Below, one piece after another: positions 17,305 through 26,836 of a DNA stretch of 64,000 nucleotides. A program made the translations under genes and the position numbers. Position 1 is the stretch's first letter; each line of letters starts with the position of its first letter. Below the pieces are notes generated by a model. That model ran no database searches. It saw nothing but the letters and a program-made list of their open reading frames with translations, and was not told where the DNA came from. This DNA is from Kitasatospora sp. GAS204B (GTDB taxonomy: Bacteria > Actinomycetota > Actinomycetes > Streptomycetales > Streptomycetaceae). The stretch covers positions 145,510 through 209,509 of the forward strand of contig NZ_JARZAG010000014.1 of NCBI RefSeq assembly GCF_029892155.1. Reading direction: 5' to 3'.

Positions 17305-17880
17305 TCATTCCGCTACACGATTCTCGCTCCGACCGCCCACCCATGCGCGCCGGTAGTGCTTGACATGCTGGTGGGCGACCTTGACCACCTCATGCCAGAA
17401 CGGGACCGCGGTCAGATAGGTACCCAGCGCCGCCAGAACGCCGAAGGCCGCATCCACGCTCTTGCGCCCCTCCTTGGCCCAATAGACGTCTTCGAGGTCG
17501 AGCAGCAGAGCGAACTCGTCCACGATCAGCGCCGCACCGGCTCCGTAGGCCCCGGCCACCAGTGGATGACGAATCGCTCGTTCGTCGCCGCGCACCGCCA
17601 CCAGCCCGACCCCGGACAGGACGCCGATACCGAAGTTGTAGTGGTGCAGATGCTTGGTCCCGACCGAGACGTTGCCCCAGGGCAGCCACCCCCCGCGAAT
17701 GCCGTGCGTGATCACCCGCGTGATGGCGAACGTCGTGCCGAAAGCGCTCCAGGTCACCAGTAGCGACTGCTTGGTGGGCGACAAGTGCTTCTCTGCCGCC
17801 AGCCGCCATCGACGGACCAGCTCGAATATGTCCACAATTTCCACTTCATACTGAACCAGTTGGTCTCGCGAAGCAGTCAT
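17305..17880 (-). CDS. conserved actinobacterial membrane protein with HLHHYNFG motif
   Basis: The 191-aa protein has a charged N-terminal helix (residues 1-40) and about four hydrophobic segments: SLLVTWSAFGTTFAI, FGIGVLSGVGLVAV, VAGAYGAGAALIVDEFALLL and FGVLAALGTYLTAVPFW. The histidine cluster GTKHLHHYNFGI lies before the second segment, and DEFALLLDLEDVYW is acidic within or next to the membrane. Such His plus Asp/Glu patterns are known in membrane di-metal or lipid enzymes, but I cannot name the family. It converges on the adenylating enzyme and lies downstream of the Lux-type genes (390-bp gap), so membership of that operon is uncertain. Confidence 0.6.
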   Translation of the reverse strand: MTASRDQLVQYEVEIVDIFELVRRWRLAAEKHLSPTKQSLLVTWSAFGTTFAITRVITHGIRGGWLPWGNVSVGTKHLHHYNFGIGVLSGVGLVAVRGDERAIRHPLVAGAYGAGAALIVDEFALLLDLEDVYWAKEGRKSVDAAFGVLAALGTYLTAVPFWHEVVKVAHQHVKHYRRAWVGGRSENRVAE

Positions 17881-18269
17881 CGGTTACCTACCAGCCGCCT
17901 CGGCCCGGTTGGGCCTTGTCCTACGGTCGCCGCAGAGTTCGCGTCGCCCGTCCTGCCCACTGCTGTTGCGCATCACATCCGCGACCCGAGCAGGTTTGCT
18001 GTCCTGTGGCCGGTCCGCTGTGGCCTCGTGCTCCGGGCAGCCCCTCGGATCTGGGCTCTGGCCGCTGTGCCCTGGACTCGACTGAGAAGCTCCTTCCACG
18101 TCAGAGCCCGGCCATGAGACCATAGGAGGAGCGTGCGAGGCGTCGGGGAGAACACGCAGGGGCCTGCGGATCACGGCGAACGCCTCGTAGCCGCGGGTCA
18201 GGCGGCGGCGAGTCATGAGCCAGCGGGGTGCGTTCGACGACCGAGCGTCGGGGGCTGGCCAGTGAACGC
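17881..18269. other. gene-free stretch downstream of the luxC-luxE fusion
   Basis: No supported gene. A minus-strand frame contains MTRRRLTRGYEAFAV, faintly like the tail of some IS transposases, but too short and degenerate to name. Confidence 0.3.
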
Positions 18270-20861
18270 TCAGCGGTTGCGTTCGCGCCGGTCCAGGACC
18301 TCGCGCAGCTTGCCGCTGCCCGCCGTGCGCTCGAAGGCCGCGGCCGGCACTAGCTCGACGCGCAGCTCCACCAGCTGGTCCCGCTCGACTGCCGCCGCGA
18401 GCTCGGCGTAGCCGTCCAGGAACGCGCGGGCTGCCGCGTCGGCGGTGAACTCCGAACCGTCCACGACCTCCAGACGTACCATCAGTGACTCGTTGGCGGC
18501 CCCGTCCTCTTCCAGCACGAGCTGCAACGCCCCCCGGTGGCCCAGTGCCTCCTCGGCCACCGTCGTGAAGCGGCGGTAGTTGAGGAAGTGGCTGCCGCTG
18601 CGGAAGATGTCGCCGAACCGTCCCAGCAGCTCGAAGCGCGGGGTGCGGCGCCCGCACGCGCAGTCTCCTGGCAACCAGCGGCCCAGGTCGCCGATCTCGT
18701 AGCGGTCCAGCCGCTGGCCGCGTCGGGTGTGTGCGGTGAAGACCAGCCGGCCCGCCTCGCCGGCCGCGGCCGGGCGGTCCTCGTCCAGGTCGAGGATCTC
18801 CAGCGTCTGCAGCCCGCTGAACAGGTGGTGCGCCCGGGCCGGGGTGTGTGCGCACTGGTAGCCGAGCGGCCCCGCGTCCACGCTGCCGTAGGCCGCCGAG
18901 CGGATCAGTTCGACCCCGAACTCCGCGCGCAGCCAGTCCTGTTGAGCCTTGGGGAAGTGCTCGCCGCCGAAGAAGACCTTGCGCACGCCCCGGTAGGCGC
19001 GAAGCTCCACCGCGCCCTCGGTGAAGACCCGCAGCAGATAGTTCGGCATGCCGAAGAGGGTGTCTACCCGGTGCTCGACGATCGAGCGGGCGACCAACGC
19101 GTGGTCGTCCTGGGCCGCCATCGGGAACTGCACGGCCTGCAGGGTCTCCAGGACCGAGTAGAAGCTGAGGAACCCGCCGTAGAGCAACCCGCCGAAGAAC
19201 AGGTTCATCGCCCGGTCGGTGCGCGGCTCGAAGCCCGCCGCCAGCAGGCCCTCGGCGCCCGAGCGCATGTGCTCGTGGTAGTCGTCCCAGGCGAAGGCGG
19301 AGAGCTTGGGCGCGCCGGAGCTGCCGCCGCTGCGGAAGAACACCTCGGCCCGGCTCAGGTCACCCTGCAGCTGCTCGAACTCGGTCTTGGCGGTCACTGC
19401 GACCTGCGGCGGGGTCAGCTCGCGGGCGCCGACCAGGTCGTCCAGGCAGGCGTCGGTGGTGAACCGCTCGTCCAACTGGACGTCCACCCGGCGGCTGTAG
19501 CGCTGCAGCGCGTAGACGCCGTCGTGCGGCTCGCCGTTGTAGGAGCTCAGCATCTGGCCGGGGACGGTGACCCGCTGGGCGCCGGCCGCAAGCACCTGGC
19601 CGGCCAGCACGGCGGTGTCGGCCCGTTCGGCGCCGATGCCCACGGTCTGCAGGTAGCGGCGCATCGGGCGCAGCACCTGAAGGATCCGGGTGCGGGGCAG
19701 CGGCTTGACCCAGACCGTGCGGTGCAGTGGGGAGGCCCGCATGGCGCTGCGCAGGTCGGCCAGCACGTGCCAGCTGCCGTCGGGGGCGGCGTGCACCCGG
19801 GTCAGGCCGAGGTGCTCCTCCAGGCCGGCCACCAGCACGGTGTTGCTGATCTCCGCGCTCTGAAGCAACTCGGGCGCGCGCGGAGCGAATTCGGTGACCG
19901 CCTCGGCCAGCACGGCGGCGAACCGCTCGGCGAAGGCGACGACCTGCTCGGGGTCCTCGGTGTCCAGGTAGACCAGCTGCGGGCTGGAGCAGGCCTGCTG
20001 GTCTAGGCGGCAGATGTCGGCGGCGATGCCGCGCAGCGCGGTCGGCTCGGCCCAGGCGTCCGCGGTCAGGTAGGCGAAGGAGAGCTTGGGGCCCCAGTCG
20101 ACCAGCCGGCAGCCGGCCGGCACCAGCGCGGCCACCCCGGCCAGCGCCTCCTCGCCGCCCCAGGCGGCGACCGCGTCGGCGGGGGCCAGCAGCTTGGCCA
20201 GCCACTGGGTGCGCGCGGATGAGAAGGCCAGCACGATCGTCCGGGCGGCGATCGCCCCGCTCGGATCGAGGTCGGCCAGCTCGGCCAGCAGCAGCTGGGT
20301 GAAGCGCGAGCCGCCGCTGGTCTTGGCCGCGTTGATGTTGCCCGCGAGCAGGCCCTCGATCACGCTGAGCGCACCGGCGGCGGGCGCGTTGCCCGGCGCG
20401 ACGTGCACCAGCAGGCCGATGGGCAACCAGCCCTCGAAGATCTCCCGGCGGAAGTCGAAGCGGGCCAGGCGGCCCGGGTCGATCCCACCGAGCTCGCGCA
20501 GCAGCTTGGCCTCCAGGGCCTCGCGCTCCAGCGCCTGGGCGAGGTCGCGCAGGGTCCGCTCGATCTCGTCGGCGGATATCTGACTGTCCGCCAGCTCCTG
20601 CTTGAGCGCCTCGGACTGCCGGCTGTTCGGGTCACGCAGCGCGGCGGCCAGCAGGTCGCAGGCGGCCAGCACGGTGAGTGGGCTGAGCCGGGGCTCGGCG
20701 AGGACGGCGCGGACCCGCTCCTCGATCACGTCCAGCCGGCGCCCGGCCTCGGCGTCGTCGACGAACTCGCCCTGCCAGTAGTGGATGGGCGCTTCGGTGG
20801 GCAGCGAGGCTGGTGCGGCGCTCCTCATAGAGGTCGGTGCCGCAGTCGTCGCGGAGGTCAT
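18270..20861 (-). CDS. luxC: LuxC-type acyl reductase fused to a LuxE/PaaK-type adenylating domain
   Basis: In this 863-aa fusion, residues ~25-465 are a LuxC-type acyl-CoA/acyl-enzyme reductase: VHVAPGNAPAAG, NAAKTSGGSRFT, the catalytic cysteine C291 in RLDQQACSSPQLVYL, and a later GQMLSSYNG block. LuxC reduces a thioester-bound acyl group to the aldehyde with NADPH. Residues ~485-863 are a complete LuxE/PaaK-like adenylating domain: FFRSGGSSGAPKLSAF (508-523), AYGSVDAG, and DRYEIGDLGRWLPGDCACG. LuxC is normally ~480 aa and separate, so the fusion is unusual. Its ATG overlaps the luxE stop (ATGA), indicating coupling. No luciferase genes are present, so the aldehyde presumably feeds biosynthesis. 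Confidence 0.85.
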   Translation of the reverse strand: MTSATTAAPTSMRSAAPASLPTEAPIHYWQGEFVDDAEAGRRLDVIEERVRAVLAEPRLSPLTVLAACDLLAAALRDPNSRQSEALKQELADSQISADEIERTLRDLAQALEREALEAKLLRELGGIDPGRLARFDFRREIFEGWLPIGLLVHVAPGNAPAAGALSVIEGLLAGNINAAKTSGGSRFTQLLLAELADLDPSGAIAARTIVLAFSSARTQWLAKLLAPADAVAAWGGEEALAGVAALVPAGCRLVDWGPKLSFAYLTADAWAEPTALRGIAADICRLDQQACSSPQLVYLDTEDPEQVVAFAERFAAVLAEAVTEFAPRAPELLQSAEISNTVLVAGLEEHLGLTRVHAAPDGSWHVLADLRSAMRASPLHRTVWVKPLPRTRILQVLRPMRRYLQTVGIGAERADTAVLAGQVLAAGAQRVTVPGQMLSSYNGEPHDGVYALQRYSRRVDVQLDERFTTDACLDDLVGARELTPPQVAVTAKTEFEQLQGDLSRAEVFFRSGGSSGAPKLSAFAWDDYHEHMRSGAEGLLAAGFEPRTDRAMNLFFGGLLYGGFLSFYSVLETLQAVQFPMAAQDDHALVARSIVEHRVDTLFGMPNYLLRVFTEGAVELRAYRGVRKVFFGGEHFPKAQQDWLRAEFGVELIRSAAYGSVDAGPLGYQCAHTPARAHHLFSGLQTLEILDLDEDRPAAAGEAGRLVFTAHTRRGQRLDRYEIGDLGRWLPGDCACGRRTPRFELLGRFGDIFRSGSHFLNYRRFTTVAEEALGHRGALQLVLEEDGAANESLMVRLEVVDGSEFTADAAARAFLDGYAELAAAVERDQLVELRVELVPAAAFERTAGSGKLREVLDRRERNR

Positions 20862-22042
20862 GACGGGGTCCCCTTGAGCAGTTCGGCTGCGGCGATGGCG
20901 CAGCTGCGGTTACGGCTGAGTCCGGCCCGCCCGTGCACGGCGAACCAGGGCGTGGGCAGGCCACAGCCGCACTCCTCGGGTGCGTGCTGCGAGACCAGGT
21001 CGCCCATCAGCACGGACTGGGCGGGCACGGAGGTGATGTAGGGCGAGACGAACTGGGCGTAGCCGCGCTCGCCGAGGCCCAGCGGCTGGAGCGTGCGCAC
21101 GTCGCGCACCAGCAGCCGCGACCAGGTCGGCACGTGCAGGCGGTGGTTGGCGCACTCCATGTAGAGCACCGAGTGCTCGACGGCGCCGTAGCCGTCCCGG
21201 ATCCGCTCGTCCGGGATGCCCAGCTGCTCGTGGATCCGCCGGTACAGCTCGGGCTTGGCAACTTGCCTGTCGGCGTGGCCCTTCCAGCCTCCGCCGAAGA
21301 CCACCAGTGACCTGGGGTTCAACTCGATCGGCGGCAGGCCCAGTTCGCGCATCCGGTCCAGGGTGAAGGAGAGGAAGGCGGGGAACCCGAGGATCCGTAC
21401 CGGGGCTCCCTCTTCGGCGTAGCGCAGCAAGGCGCGCACGCAGCCGAACGGGTCGAACTCGTGTCCGCCGCCGGTGTGCTTGAGCGCGTACTCCACCGAG
21501 CGGACCGGCGCGAAGTGGCACAGGTACTCGTCGGTGAACGAGGTGCCGAGGTTGAGGCCGGGGCGGGGTTGGTAATTGGAGAGCAGGTAGTTGACCGGCT
21601 CCTGGTCGTCCAGCCAGCCGTAGGAGTCGAAGACCCGGGCGACCATCCGCTGACCGCTACGCAGCGTCCACTCGTCGAAGAACATCTGCGACTTCTGGCC
21701 GGTGGTGCCAGAGGAGGTCACGTGCAGCTTGACGTCCTGCTCGGCGATCGAGACCACCTCGTGCGCTTTGAAGAAGTTGGCGTGCACGAAGGGCAGTCGG
21801 GCCAGGTCCTCGACGCCTTCGAGCGGCTCCTTGGCCGCCTGGCTCGCGGCCCACAGCTTGGCGAAGAACGGCGAACGGGCCGCGTGCCAGGCGTTGGACT
21901 CGTTCATCGCCAGGGCGAAGAGCCGGTCGTGCTCGGCACAGACGGCGTAGGGCTCGGCCAGATCGCAGAGCCGCTGAACGTTCGGCAGTGCCTCGGGGTC
22001 CGGCACCTGCACCGGGTCGAGGTATCGGCTGTACAGGTTCAA
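20858..22042 (-). CDS. luxE: LuxE-like acyl-protein synthetase
   Basis: The 394-aa protein starts at TTG 22042, which overlaps the stop of the upstream GNAT gene and follows AGGAGGTG. LuxE-family motifs are present: HVTSSGTTGQKSQMFFDEWT as phosphate loop, AYALKH-like YALKHTGGGHEFDPFG, GFPAFLSF, VVFGGGWKGH, and DGYGAVEHSVLYMECAN in the A5 position. The C-terminal tail has GDLVSQHAPEECGCGLPTPWF. LuxE activates a fatty acid with ATP and passes the acyl group to a thiol, then to LuxC. Coupling to the LuxC fusion downstream makes a functional reductase pair likely. Confidence 0.85.
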   Translation of the reverse strand: MNLYSRYLDPVQVPDPEALPNVQRLCDLAEPYAVCAEHDRLFALAMNESNAWHAARSPFFAKLWAASQAAKEPLEGVEDLARLPFVHANFFKAHEVVSIAEQDVKLHVTSSGTTGQKSQMFFDEWTLRSGQRMVARVFDSYGWLDDQEPVNYLLSNYQPRPGLNLGTSFTDEYLCHFAPVRSVEYALKHTGGGHEFDPFGCVRALLRYAEEGAPVRILGFPAFLSFTLDRMRELGLPPIELNPRSLVVFGGGWKGHADRQVAKPELYRRIHEQLGIPDERIRDGYGAVEHSVLYMECANHRLHVPTWSRLLVRDVRTLQPLGLGERGYAQFVSPYITSVPAQSVLMGDLVSQHAPEECGCGLPTPWFAVHGRAGLSRNRSCAIAAAELLKGTPS

Positions 22043-23196
22043 TGGAACACCTCCTGTGTGTTGAGGTAGTGCTGCTTCCACAGCTCGATGTACTGCTCGG
22101 TGAAGGGCTGGAAGGCCGCGTCAATGGACAGGCCGCGGAAGTCCAGGGGCTGCAGGCTGCGGGCCATCACCACGTAGTCGCGCCATCCCTCGCCCTGGCG
22201 CCGCATCGCGGGGTAGGCGGCGGCAGGCAGGAAGCCGCGGGCCAGCAGCAGCCGCAGGTCCTGGTAGCGGTCCAGCGGCAACAGCGCTTCCAGGTGTGAG
22301 GCGCCGTGTGCCGCCAGCGTGGTGATGACTGACTCGAAGTCCTCTGCCAGATCGGTCAGTTGTGGCTCGGTTGCGGCGATCAGTGCGCAGTAGCCGTCCG
22401 AGCGGTTGAGCTGGGCGTAGACCTCGAGGGTGCCGTCGACAGCGCTGAGCAGGACATTTGGGGTGTGGAACGGGTAGAAGCGCTGGCAGGGGTCGGGGAT
22501 GGTCTCGGTGAAGCGGCGCAGGGCGAAGTGGGGGGCATCCACGAGTTCCATGTCGCGTGGCCGTCGGTGTGTGCGGTCGGTGGGCGACGGCGGCGGGGGC
22601 TCTGTGACCGGGGGAAGCTTCTGCTCTGGCAGGCCTACCGAGTTGTGCAGCGCGTTGACCAGTGGTTCCAGTTCGGCGGGTATGGCGGGAACGGGCAGGC
22701 GGCGCTCCAGTACGCCGGGGCGGTGCTTGGCGAGTAGCACCATGGTCTCGTGCCGCTCGGCCTTGTGCAGGTTGGGGAAGATGCCAAGGGCGCGGAACCC
22801 GGCGCTCAGGCAGATCCGCTGGGGTGCGGTGGAGGTGGTGCGCGCGGTGCCGTAGATGGAGTCCGCGGCGCCTTCCTTGCCGAGTAGTAACTCGCTGAGC
22901 TGGTGCACCGCTTGGCGGGCCAGGCCGGTGCCACGGGCGTCGGGGTGGATGGCCAGTCCTTGGAGTTTGCCCAGTCGCTGGTGGCGGTCGACAGTTCCGA
23001 TGATGGATCCCACGATCCGCGCGCTGCCCGGCTCGCGTGCGGTCAGCCAGGTCGTCTCGGCGCAGGAGATCTCCCGGGCCATCACTGCGGGATCTGTGCC
23101 GAGCGGCAGGGCGTAGCTGCCTCCGTAGACCTGGCGGTAGAGCGTCAGCAGCTCGTTGATGTCTTCGGGTCGGGCCGAGGTGAAGTGTGGGGTCAA
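22039..23196 (-). CDS. two-part GNAT-fold acyltransferase in the lst/lux operon
   Basis: The 385-aa protein starts at TTG 23196 after GTGGAG. Residues ~1-150 form a GNAT domain: GSIIGTVDRHQRLGKLQGLA and then the acyl-CoA loop IHPDARGTGLARQAVHQL. A Pro-rich linker (residues ~195-215) follows, and residues 220-385 form a second, degenerate GNAT-like half (NVLLSAVDG, LLARGFLPAAAYPAM, DYVVMAR). The organisation resembles two-domain N-acyltransferases of amino-acid or lipid metabolism. It sits between lstE and luxE, with its stop overlapping the luxE start, so it belongs to the reductase module. It could move the acyl group to or from a carrier or amine. It contains a TTA codon at 22888-22890. Confidence 0.7.
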   Translation of the reverse strand: MTPHFTSARPEDINELLTLYRQVYGGSYALPLGTDPAVMAREISCAETTWLTAREPGSARIVGSIIGTVDRHQRLGKLQGLAIHPDARGTGLARQAVHQLSELLLGKEGAADSIYGTARTTSTAPQRICLSAGFRALGIFPNLHKAERHETMVLLAKHRPGVLERRLPVPAIPAELEPLVNALHNSVGLPEQKLPPVTEPPPPSPTDRTHRRPRDMELVDAPHFALRRFTETIPDPCQRFYPFHTPNVLLSAVDGTLEVYAQLNRSDGYCALIAATEPQLTDLAEDFESVITTLAAHGASHLEALLPLDRYQDLRLLLARGFLPAAAYPAMRRQGEGWRDYVVMARSLQPLDFRGLSIDAAFQPFTEQYIELWKQHYLNTQEVFH

Positions 23197-23391
23197 GGTG
23201 TCTCCACGGTGCTGGGATTGTGTCCAAGGCGCAGGTGAGCGTGTGCCGTCCTCGGCGCAGGGGGCGCTGCCGTGGGTGGGGCGGTGGTGCGGCTGGACGG
23301 GAAGCGGACCCTGCCGGCGGGGAAAGCTCCTGGCGGTCAGTGACGGTCCGGGGTTGTTCGGGTGGTCTCGCCAGGTGGGCTCTGCCGAGGG

Positions 23392-26300
23392 TCATTCGTG
23401 TAGCTCGCCCTCCTGGCGGGCGAGCTGCACTTCGGCGCTGACCTTTTTGAGGGTCAGATCGGGGAGAATCTCCGGGAGTCGGGAGGTGAAGTGCTGCTCC
23501 TGGCGGGGCTGCAGAAGGCGTGTGCCGATAGCGGAGAGCATCTCGAGCACCGCGAGGGAGTCGCCTCCCAGCTCCTGGAAGTGGCTGTGCGGGTACAGCG
23601 TGCGGTGATCGATGTCCAGGATCTGGGCCCAGATCCGTGCCACCTCGTCGATGACCGGCGGGCTTTGTGGCGCCGGGCCGTTCGGGTTCTGAGGGCTCGG
23701 CTCGTCCTCAAGCGGGTGCGACGGTGCGGGAAGCACGAAGGGGTCGGGCAGAGCGTGCAGGTCGGTCTTGCCTGCGATGGTGTTCGGCAGGTCGTCGACG
23801 GGTAGGACAGCCGTGGGTACCAGGTAGGGCGGCAGGTGCCGTGCGAGGTGGGCGCGTAGGGTGGCACCCAGGTCGCCGCTCGGGTTGCCGGCGGTGGGCA
23901 CGACGTAGGCGCACAGGGCGGGAGCGCCGGTGCGCGGATGGGAGCGTACGGTCACGGCCGCGCGCAGCACGCCGGGGTGACGTTCGAGGGCGGTGACGAC
24001 TTCGGCCGGTTCGATCCGGTGGCCCGCTATCTTGACCTGATCGTCGATGCGTCCGACGAATTCCAGTTCGCCGCTGGGCAGTCGGCGGGCGAGGTCGCCG
24101 GTGCGGTAGCTGCGTCGGCCGGCGGCGTCCTGGGGGAAGTGCTCGGTGTCGAGGTCGGGGCGGTGGAGGTAGCCGCGGGCCAGTTGCGGCCCGGATATCC
24201 AGAGTTCTCCCATCGCTCCCGGGCGTTCGGCGACCGGTCGGCCCTGGCGGTCCATCAGCTCGATCCGGACGTGGGGACTGGGGCGTCCGATCGGGATGGC
24301 GGCGCCGCGCTCGCTGCCGTCCACGACGTGGGCCATGCACCCGACGGTGGCCTCGGTGGGGCCGTAACCGTTGATGATCCGGCAGTGGGGGCCGAAGCGA
24401 TGGCGGGCCCGCTGGGCGGCGGTGCGGGTGAACTGTTCGCCGCCGACCAGGAGGGCGCGCAGGTGCCTCGGTTCCAGGTCGAGGCGCTCGATGAGCTCCA
24501 GGTGGGTGGGGGTGATGGCGAGGGTGTCGGCCCGGTGGCGGTGCAGCAGGTCGTGCAGGGCGGCGCGGGTGGGTTCGCCGGGCATGAGCAGGCTTGTGGC
24601 GCCGGCGAGCATCGGGACGAACAGTGCGATGCAGGAGATGTCGAAGGAGAGGGAGGACAGGGACGCGAAGCGGGTGTCCTTCGTGACCCGGCACAGCTCG
24701 GCGGCCCAGCTGAGGAAGGAGGCCAGCGAGTGGTGCTCGATCTGGACGCCCTTGGGGGTGCCTGTTGAGCCGGAGGTGTGGATGACGTAGGCCAGGTGCG
24801 CCGGGTCGGGGTCGGGCAGTTCGAGTTCGGTCTGGGCGTGCGGGGTGTCCTCCACCGCCAGCAGCGGGCACGGGGTGCCGGGGGTGAGCGGTGCGATCAG
24901 CTGGCGCTGGGTCAGGCACAGGCGTGCGCCGCTGTCGTGCAGGATTTGGTGGATCCGGGCGGTGGGGTGGCGCGGGTCCAGCGGGACGTAGGCGGCTCCG
25001 GCTTTCAGGATGCCCCACAGCGCCGCGATCCCGTCGGGGGTGCGCTCGACGACCAGGCCTACGAGGTCCTGGGGCTGGACGCCGGTGCGTAGCAGCTTAC
25101 GGGCGACGGCGTCCGATCGGCGGTTCAATTCGGTGTAGGTGACGACGCCCTCTGGCCCATCGAGGGCTGACGCGTGGGGGGTGCGGGCCGCCTGCTCGCG
25201 CAGCAGGCGGACCACGGTGGTGTGCCGGGGGGGTGGGCCTTTCGCGGTGATCGGGACCGGTGGCTGGCAGAGGGTCGCGGCGGTGGCCGGCGGGGCCATG
25301 TCGGGGGCCGGTGGGCGGGAGCAGGCGCTCGCTGCTGGGAAGGCGGCGAGGAGTGCGTCGAGCAGGCGCTCGGCTCTGCCGGCCAGCGGGGCCCTTCCTT
25401 GGATCCCGACCGTCAGCTCGGTGCCGGTGGGGGTCTCCACGATCACGCAGGACACCGGGACCAGAGGTGCGTGGACGGGCAGGGCGTAGACCGAGGTGGC
25501 TCGGAAGCCGGCGCCGGTGTAGCGAGCGGGGTCGATGCGGCCCAGGTGGGAGACAACGGCTGACGCCAAGTGGCGCTCGCGGCGCTCGGCTGCGGCCCGG
25601 GCCCCCGCCAGCAGCAGGGCAGATGCCGGCAGCGGGAGCTTGGCGAGGGGGGTTTCGAAGCCCTCGGCCAGCTCCTGCTTCCCGGCCAAGGCGCGCAGCA
25701 ACTGCCCTTGTGTGTCCTGCCAGTGCGCTCCGCGGGCCAGATCCAGGAAGACCGGCAGGCTGAGGTTGGCGGTGGAGGACAGCTCGCGGCGGTGGCGCCT
25801 GAGGTCGACCGGGACCATCACCCTGGCCGAAGGGGCCCCTGTGGCGTCGGCGACGGCCCTGGCCAGGCGGGCGGTGCAGGCGAGGTGATGGCCCGTCAGG
25901 GTGTGTCGGCGCCACAGGGCGGCGCGTGGTGCGCCCCGGCGGGCGGTGTCCGGGCCCGCGGCCAGCGGGGAGGGCTGGTCGAGCAGCAGGGTGGGGCGCT
26001 GGCCGGTCCGTCCGAGTTCGGCGAGCAGGGTGTGGTCGGTGTGCGTGCCGTGGGCCGGGCTCGGCGGCTGCCCACGCAGGGCCTGGAAAACCGCCCCCGT
26101 CCAGGTCAGGGCGCCGTGTCCGTCCATCACCGCGTGCAGTGCCCTGAAGGCGAGCGTGCAGCGCTCTCCCGGGCCCGGCAGCAGGACGACTTCGCAGCTG
26201 GGGCCCGTGCGGGGGTCGAGGCCGTCCTGCAGTACCGCTGCGTGTGCGTGCAGGATGTCGGTGCTCGAGGCCGTCGGCATGATCCGCACCCGCGGGGGGC

Positions 26301-26592
26301 GCCCGCTGTCGTACCAGGTGCGGCCGTCGGTCACCAGGCGCGTGCCGGGGCAGGCGTCGGCCGCAGCGGCCACCGCCTCGCACAGAAGGCGGGGGTCGGG
26401 GATGCCCTCGCCTTCGACCAGCAGCTGCAGCACGAGCGGGGGGCCGAGCCGGCCTGCGGCCAGATAGAGCCGTTCGGTGGGCGCGACCGGGCGCTGGAAG
26501 TAGACGCTGCGCGGCCCGTGGGCCTGGGCGCCTCGATGGGGGCCGGCGGGTCCCTCGCCTACCTGACTGTCGTCGTTTTGACGTTCGGTCAC
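23392..26592 (-). CDS. lstE: LstE-like nonribosomal peptide synthetase module (C-A-T)
   Basis: The 1066-aa protein starts at GTG 26592 after AAGGAAGG. The condensation domain (about 25-445) has ALHAVMDGHG, so the catalytic His (H153) and DG are kept although the first His of HHxxxDG is Leu. The adenylation domain (about 470-950) has YVIHTSGSTGTPKG, FDISCIALF, NGYGPTEAT, SYRTGDLA and the lysine of IAGKTD. The carrier domain near 1020 has ELGGDSLAV. By eye the specificity code is D-I-I-A-L-G-G-V-G-K, which I cannot match to a known residue. In lipstatin-type pathways this module loads the amino acid (leucine in lipstatin) and its C domain esterifies it to the beta-lactone alcohol. There is no thioesterase, as in LstE. 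Confidence 0.88.
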   Translation of the reverse strand: MTERQNDDSQVGEGPAGPHRGAQAHGPRSVYFQRPVAPTERLYLAAGRLGPPLVLQLLVEGEGIPDPRLLCEAVAAAADACPGTRLVTDGRTWYDSGRPPRVRIMPTASSTDILHAHAAVLQDGLDPRTGPSCEVVLLPGPGERCTLAFRALHAVMDGHGALTWTGAVFQALRGQPPSPAHGTHTDHTLLAELGRTGQRPTLLLDQPSPLAAGPDTARRGAPRAALWRRHTLTGHHLACTARLARAVADATGAPSARVMVPVDLRRHRRELSSTANLSLPVFLDLARGAHWQDTQGQLLRALAGKQELAEGFETPLAKLPLPASALLLAGARAAAERRERHLASAVVSHLGRIDPARYTGAGFRATSVYALPVHAPLVPVSCVIVETPTGTELTVGIQGRAPLAGRAERLLDALLAAFPAASACSRPPAPDMAPPATAATLCQPPVPITAKGPPPRHTTVVRLLREQAARTPHASALDGPEGVVTYTELNRRSDAVARKLLRTGVQPQDLVGLVVERTPDGIAALWGILKAGAAYVPLDPRHPTARIHQILHDSGARLCLTQRQLIAPLTPGTPCPLLAVEDTPHAQTELELPDPDPAHLAYVIHTSGSTGTPKGVQIEHHSLASFLSWAAELCRVTKDTRFASLSSLSFDISCIALFVPMLAGATSLLMPGEPTRAALHDLLHRHRADTLAITPTHLELIERLDLEPRHLRALLVGGEQFTRTAAQRARHRFGPHCRIINGYGPTEATVGCMAHVVDGSERGAAIPIGRPSPHVRIELMDRQGRPVAERPGAMGELWISGPQLARGYLHRPDLDTEHFPQDAAGRRSYRTGDLARRLPSGELEFVGRIDDQVKIAGHRIEPAEVVTALERHPGVLRAAVTVRSHPRTGAPALCAYVVPTAGNPSGDLGATLRAHLARHLPPYLVPTAVLPVDDLPNTIAGKTDLHALPDPFVLPAPSHPLEDEPSPQNPNGPAPQSPPVIDEVARIWAQILDIDHRTLYPHSHFQELGGDSLAVLEMLSAIGTRLLQPRQEQHFTSRLPEILPDLTLKKVSAEVQLARQEGELHE

Positions 26593-26836
26593 CTGGATCC
26601 TTCCTTAACGAGTGGGGTGGCAGGGGCCCGGCTTCGTGCCGCGCTGCTGGACGGGCCGGTCAGTGTCTTCGCCCGGTGCCACGGCCCGCGGGCCGGACCT
26701 GGGGGCTCTTCGAGCCGAGGGACGGATCGGCGTGAGCAGGCAGGCCAGCCTCTACGGGTGGCCGGCGCGCCACCCGCAGGCACGCAATCGTCGTCGAGGA
26801 TCGCTTCGGCGTCCGGGGTGTTCAGCGCACGGACGC

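Noticed and set aside
18130..18230. MTRRRLTRGYEAFAV on the minus strand, like the tail of IS5/IS4-type transposases
   Set aside because: Only about 12 residues fit; could be chance in Arg-rich sequence.
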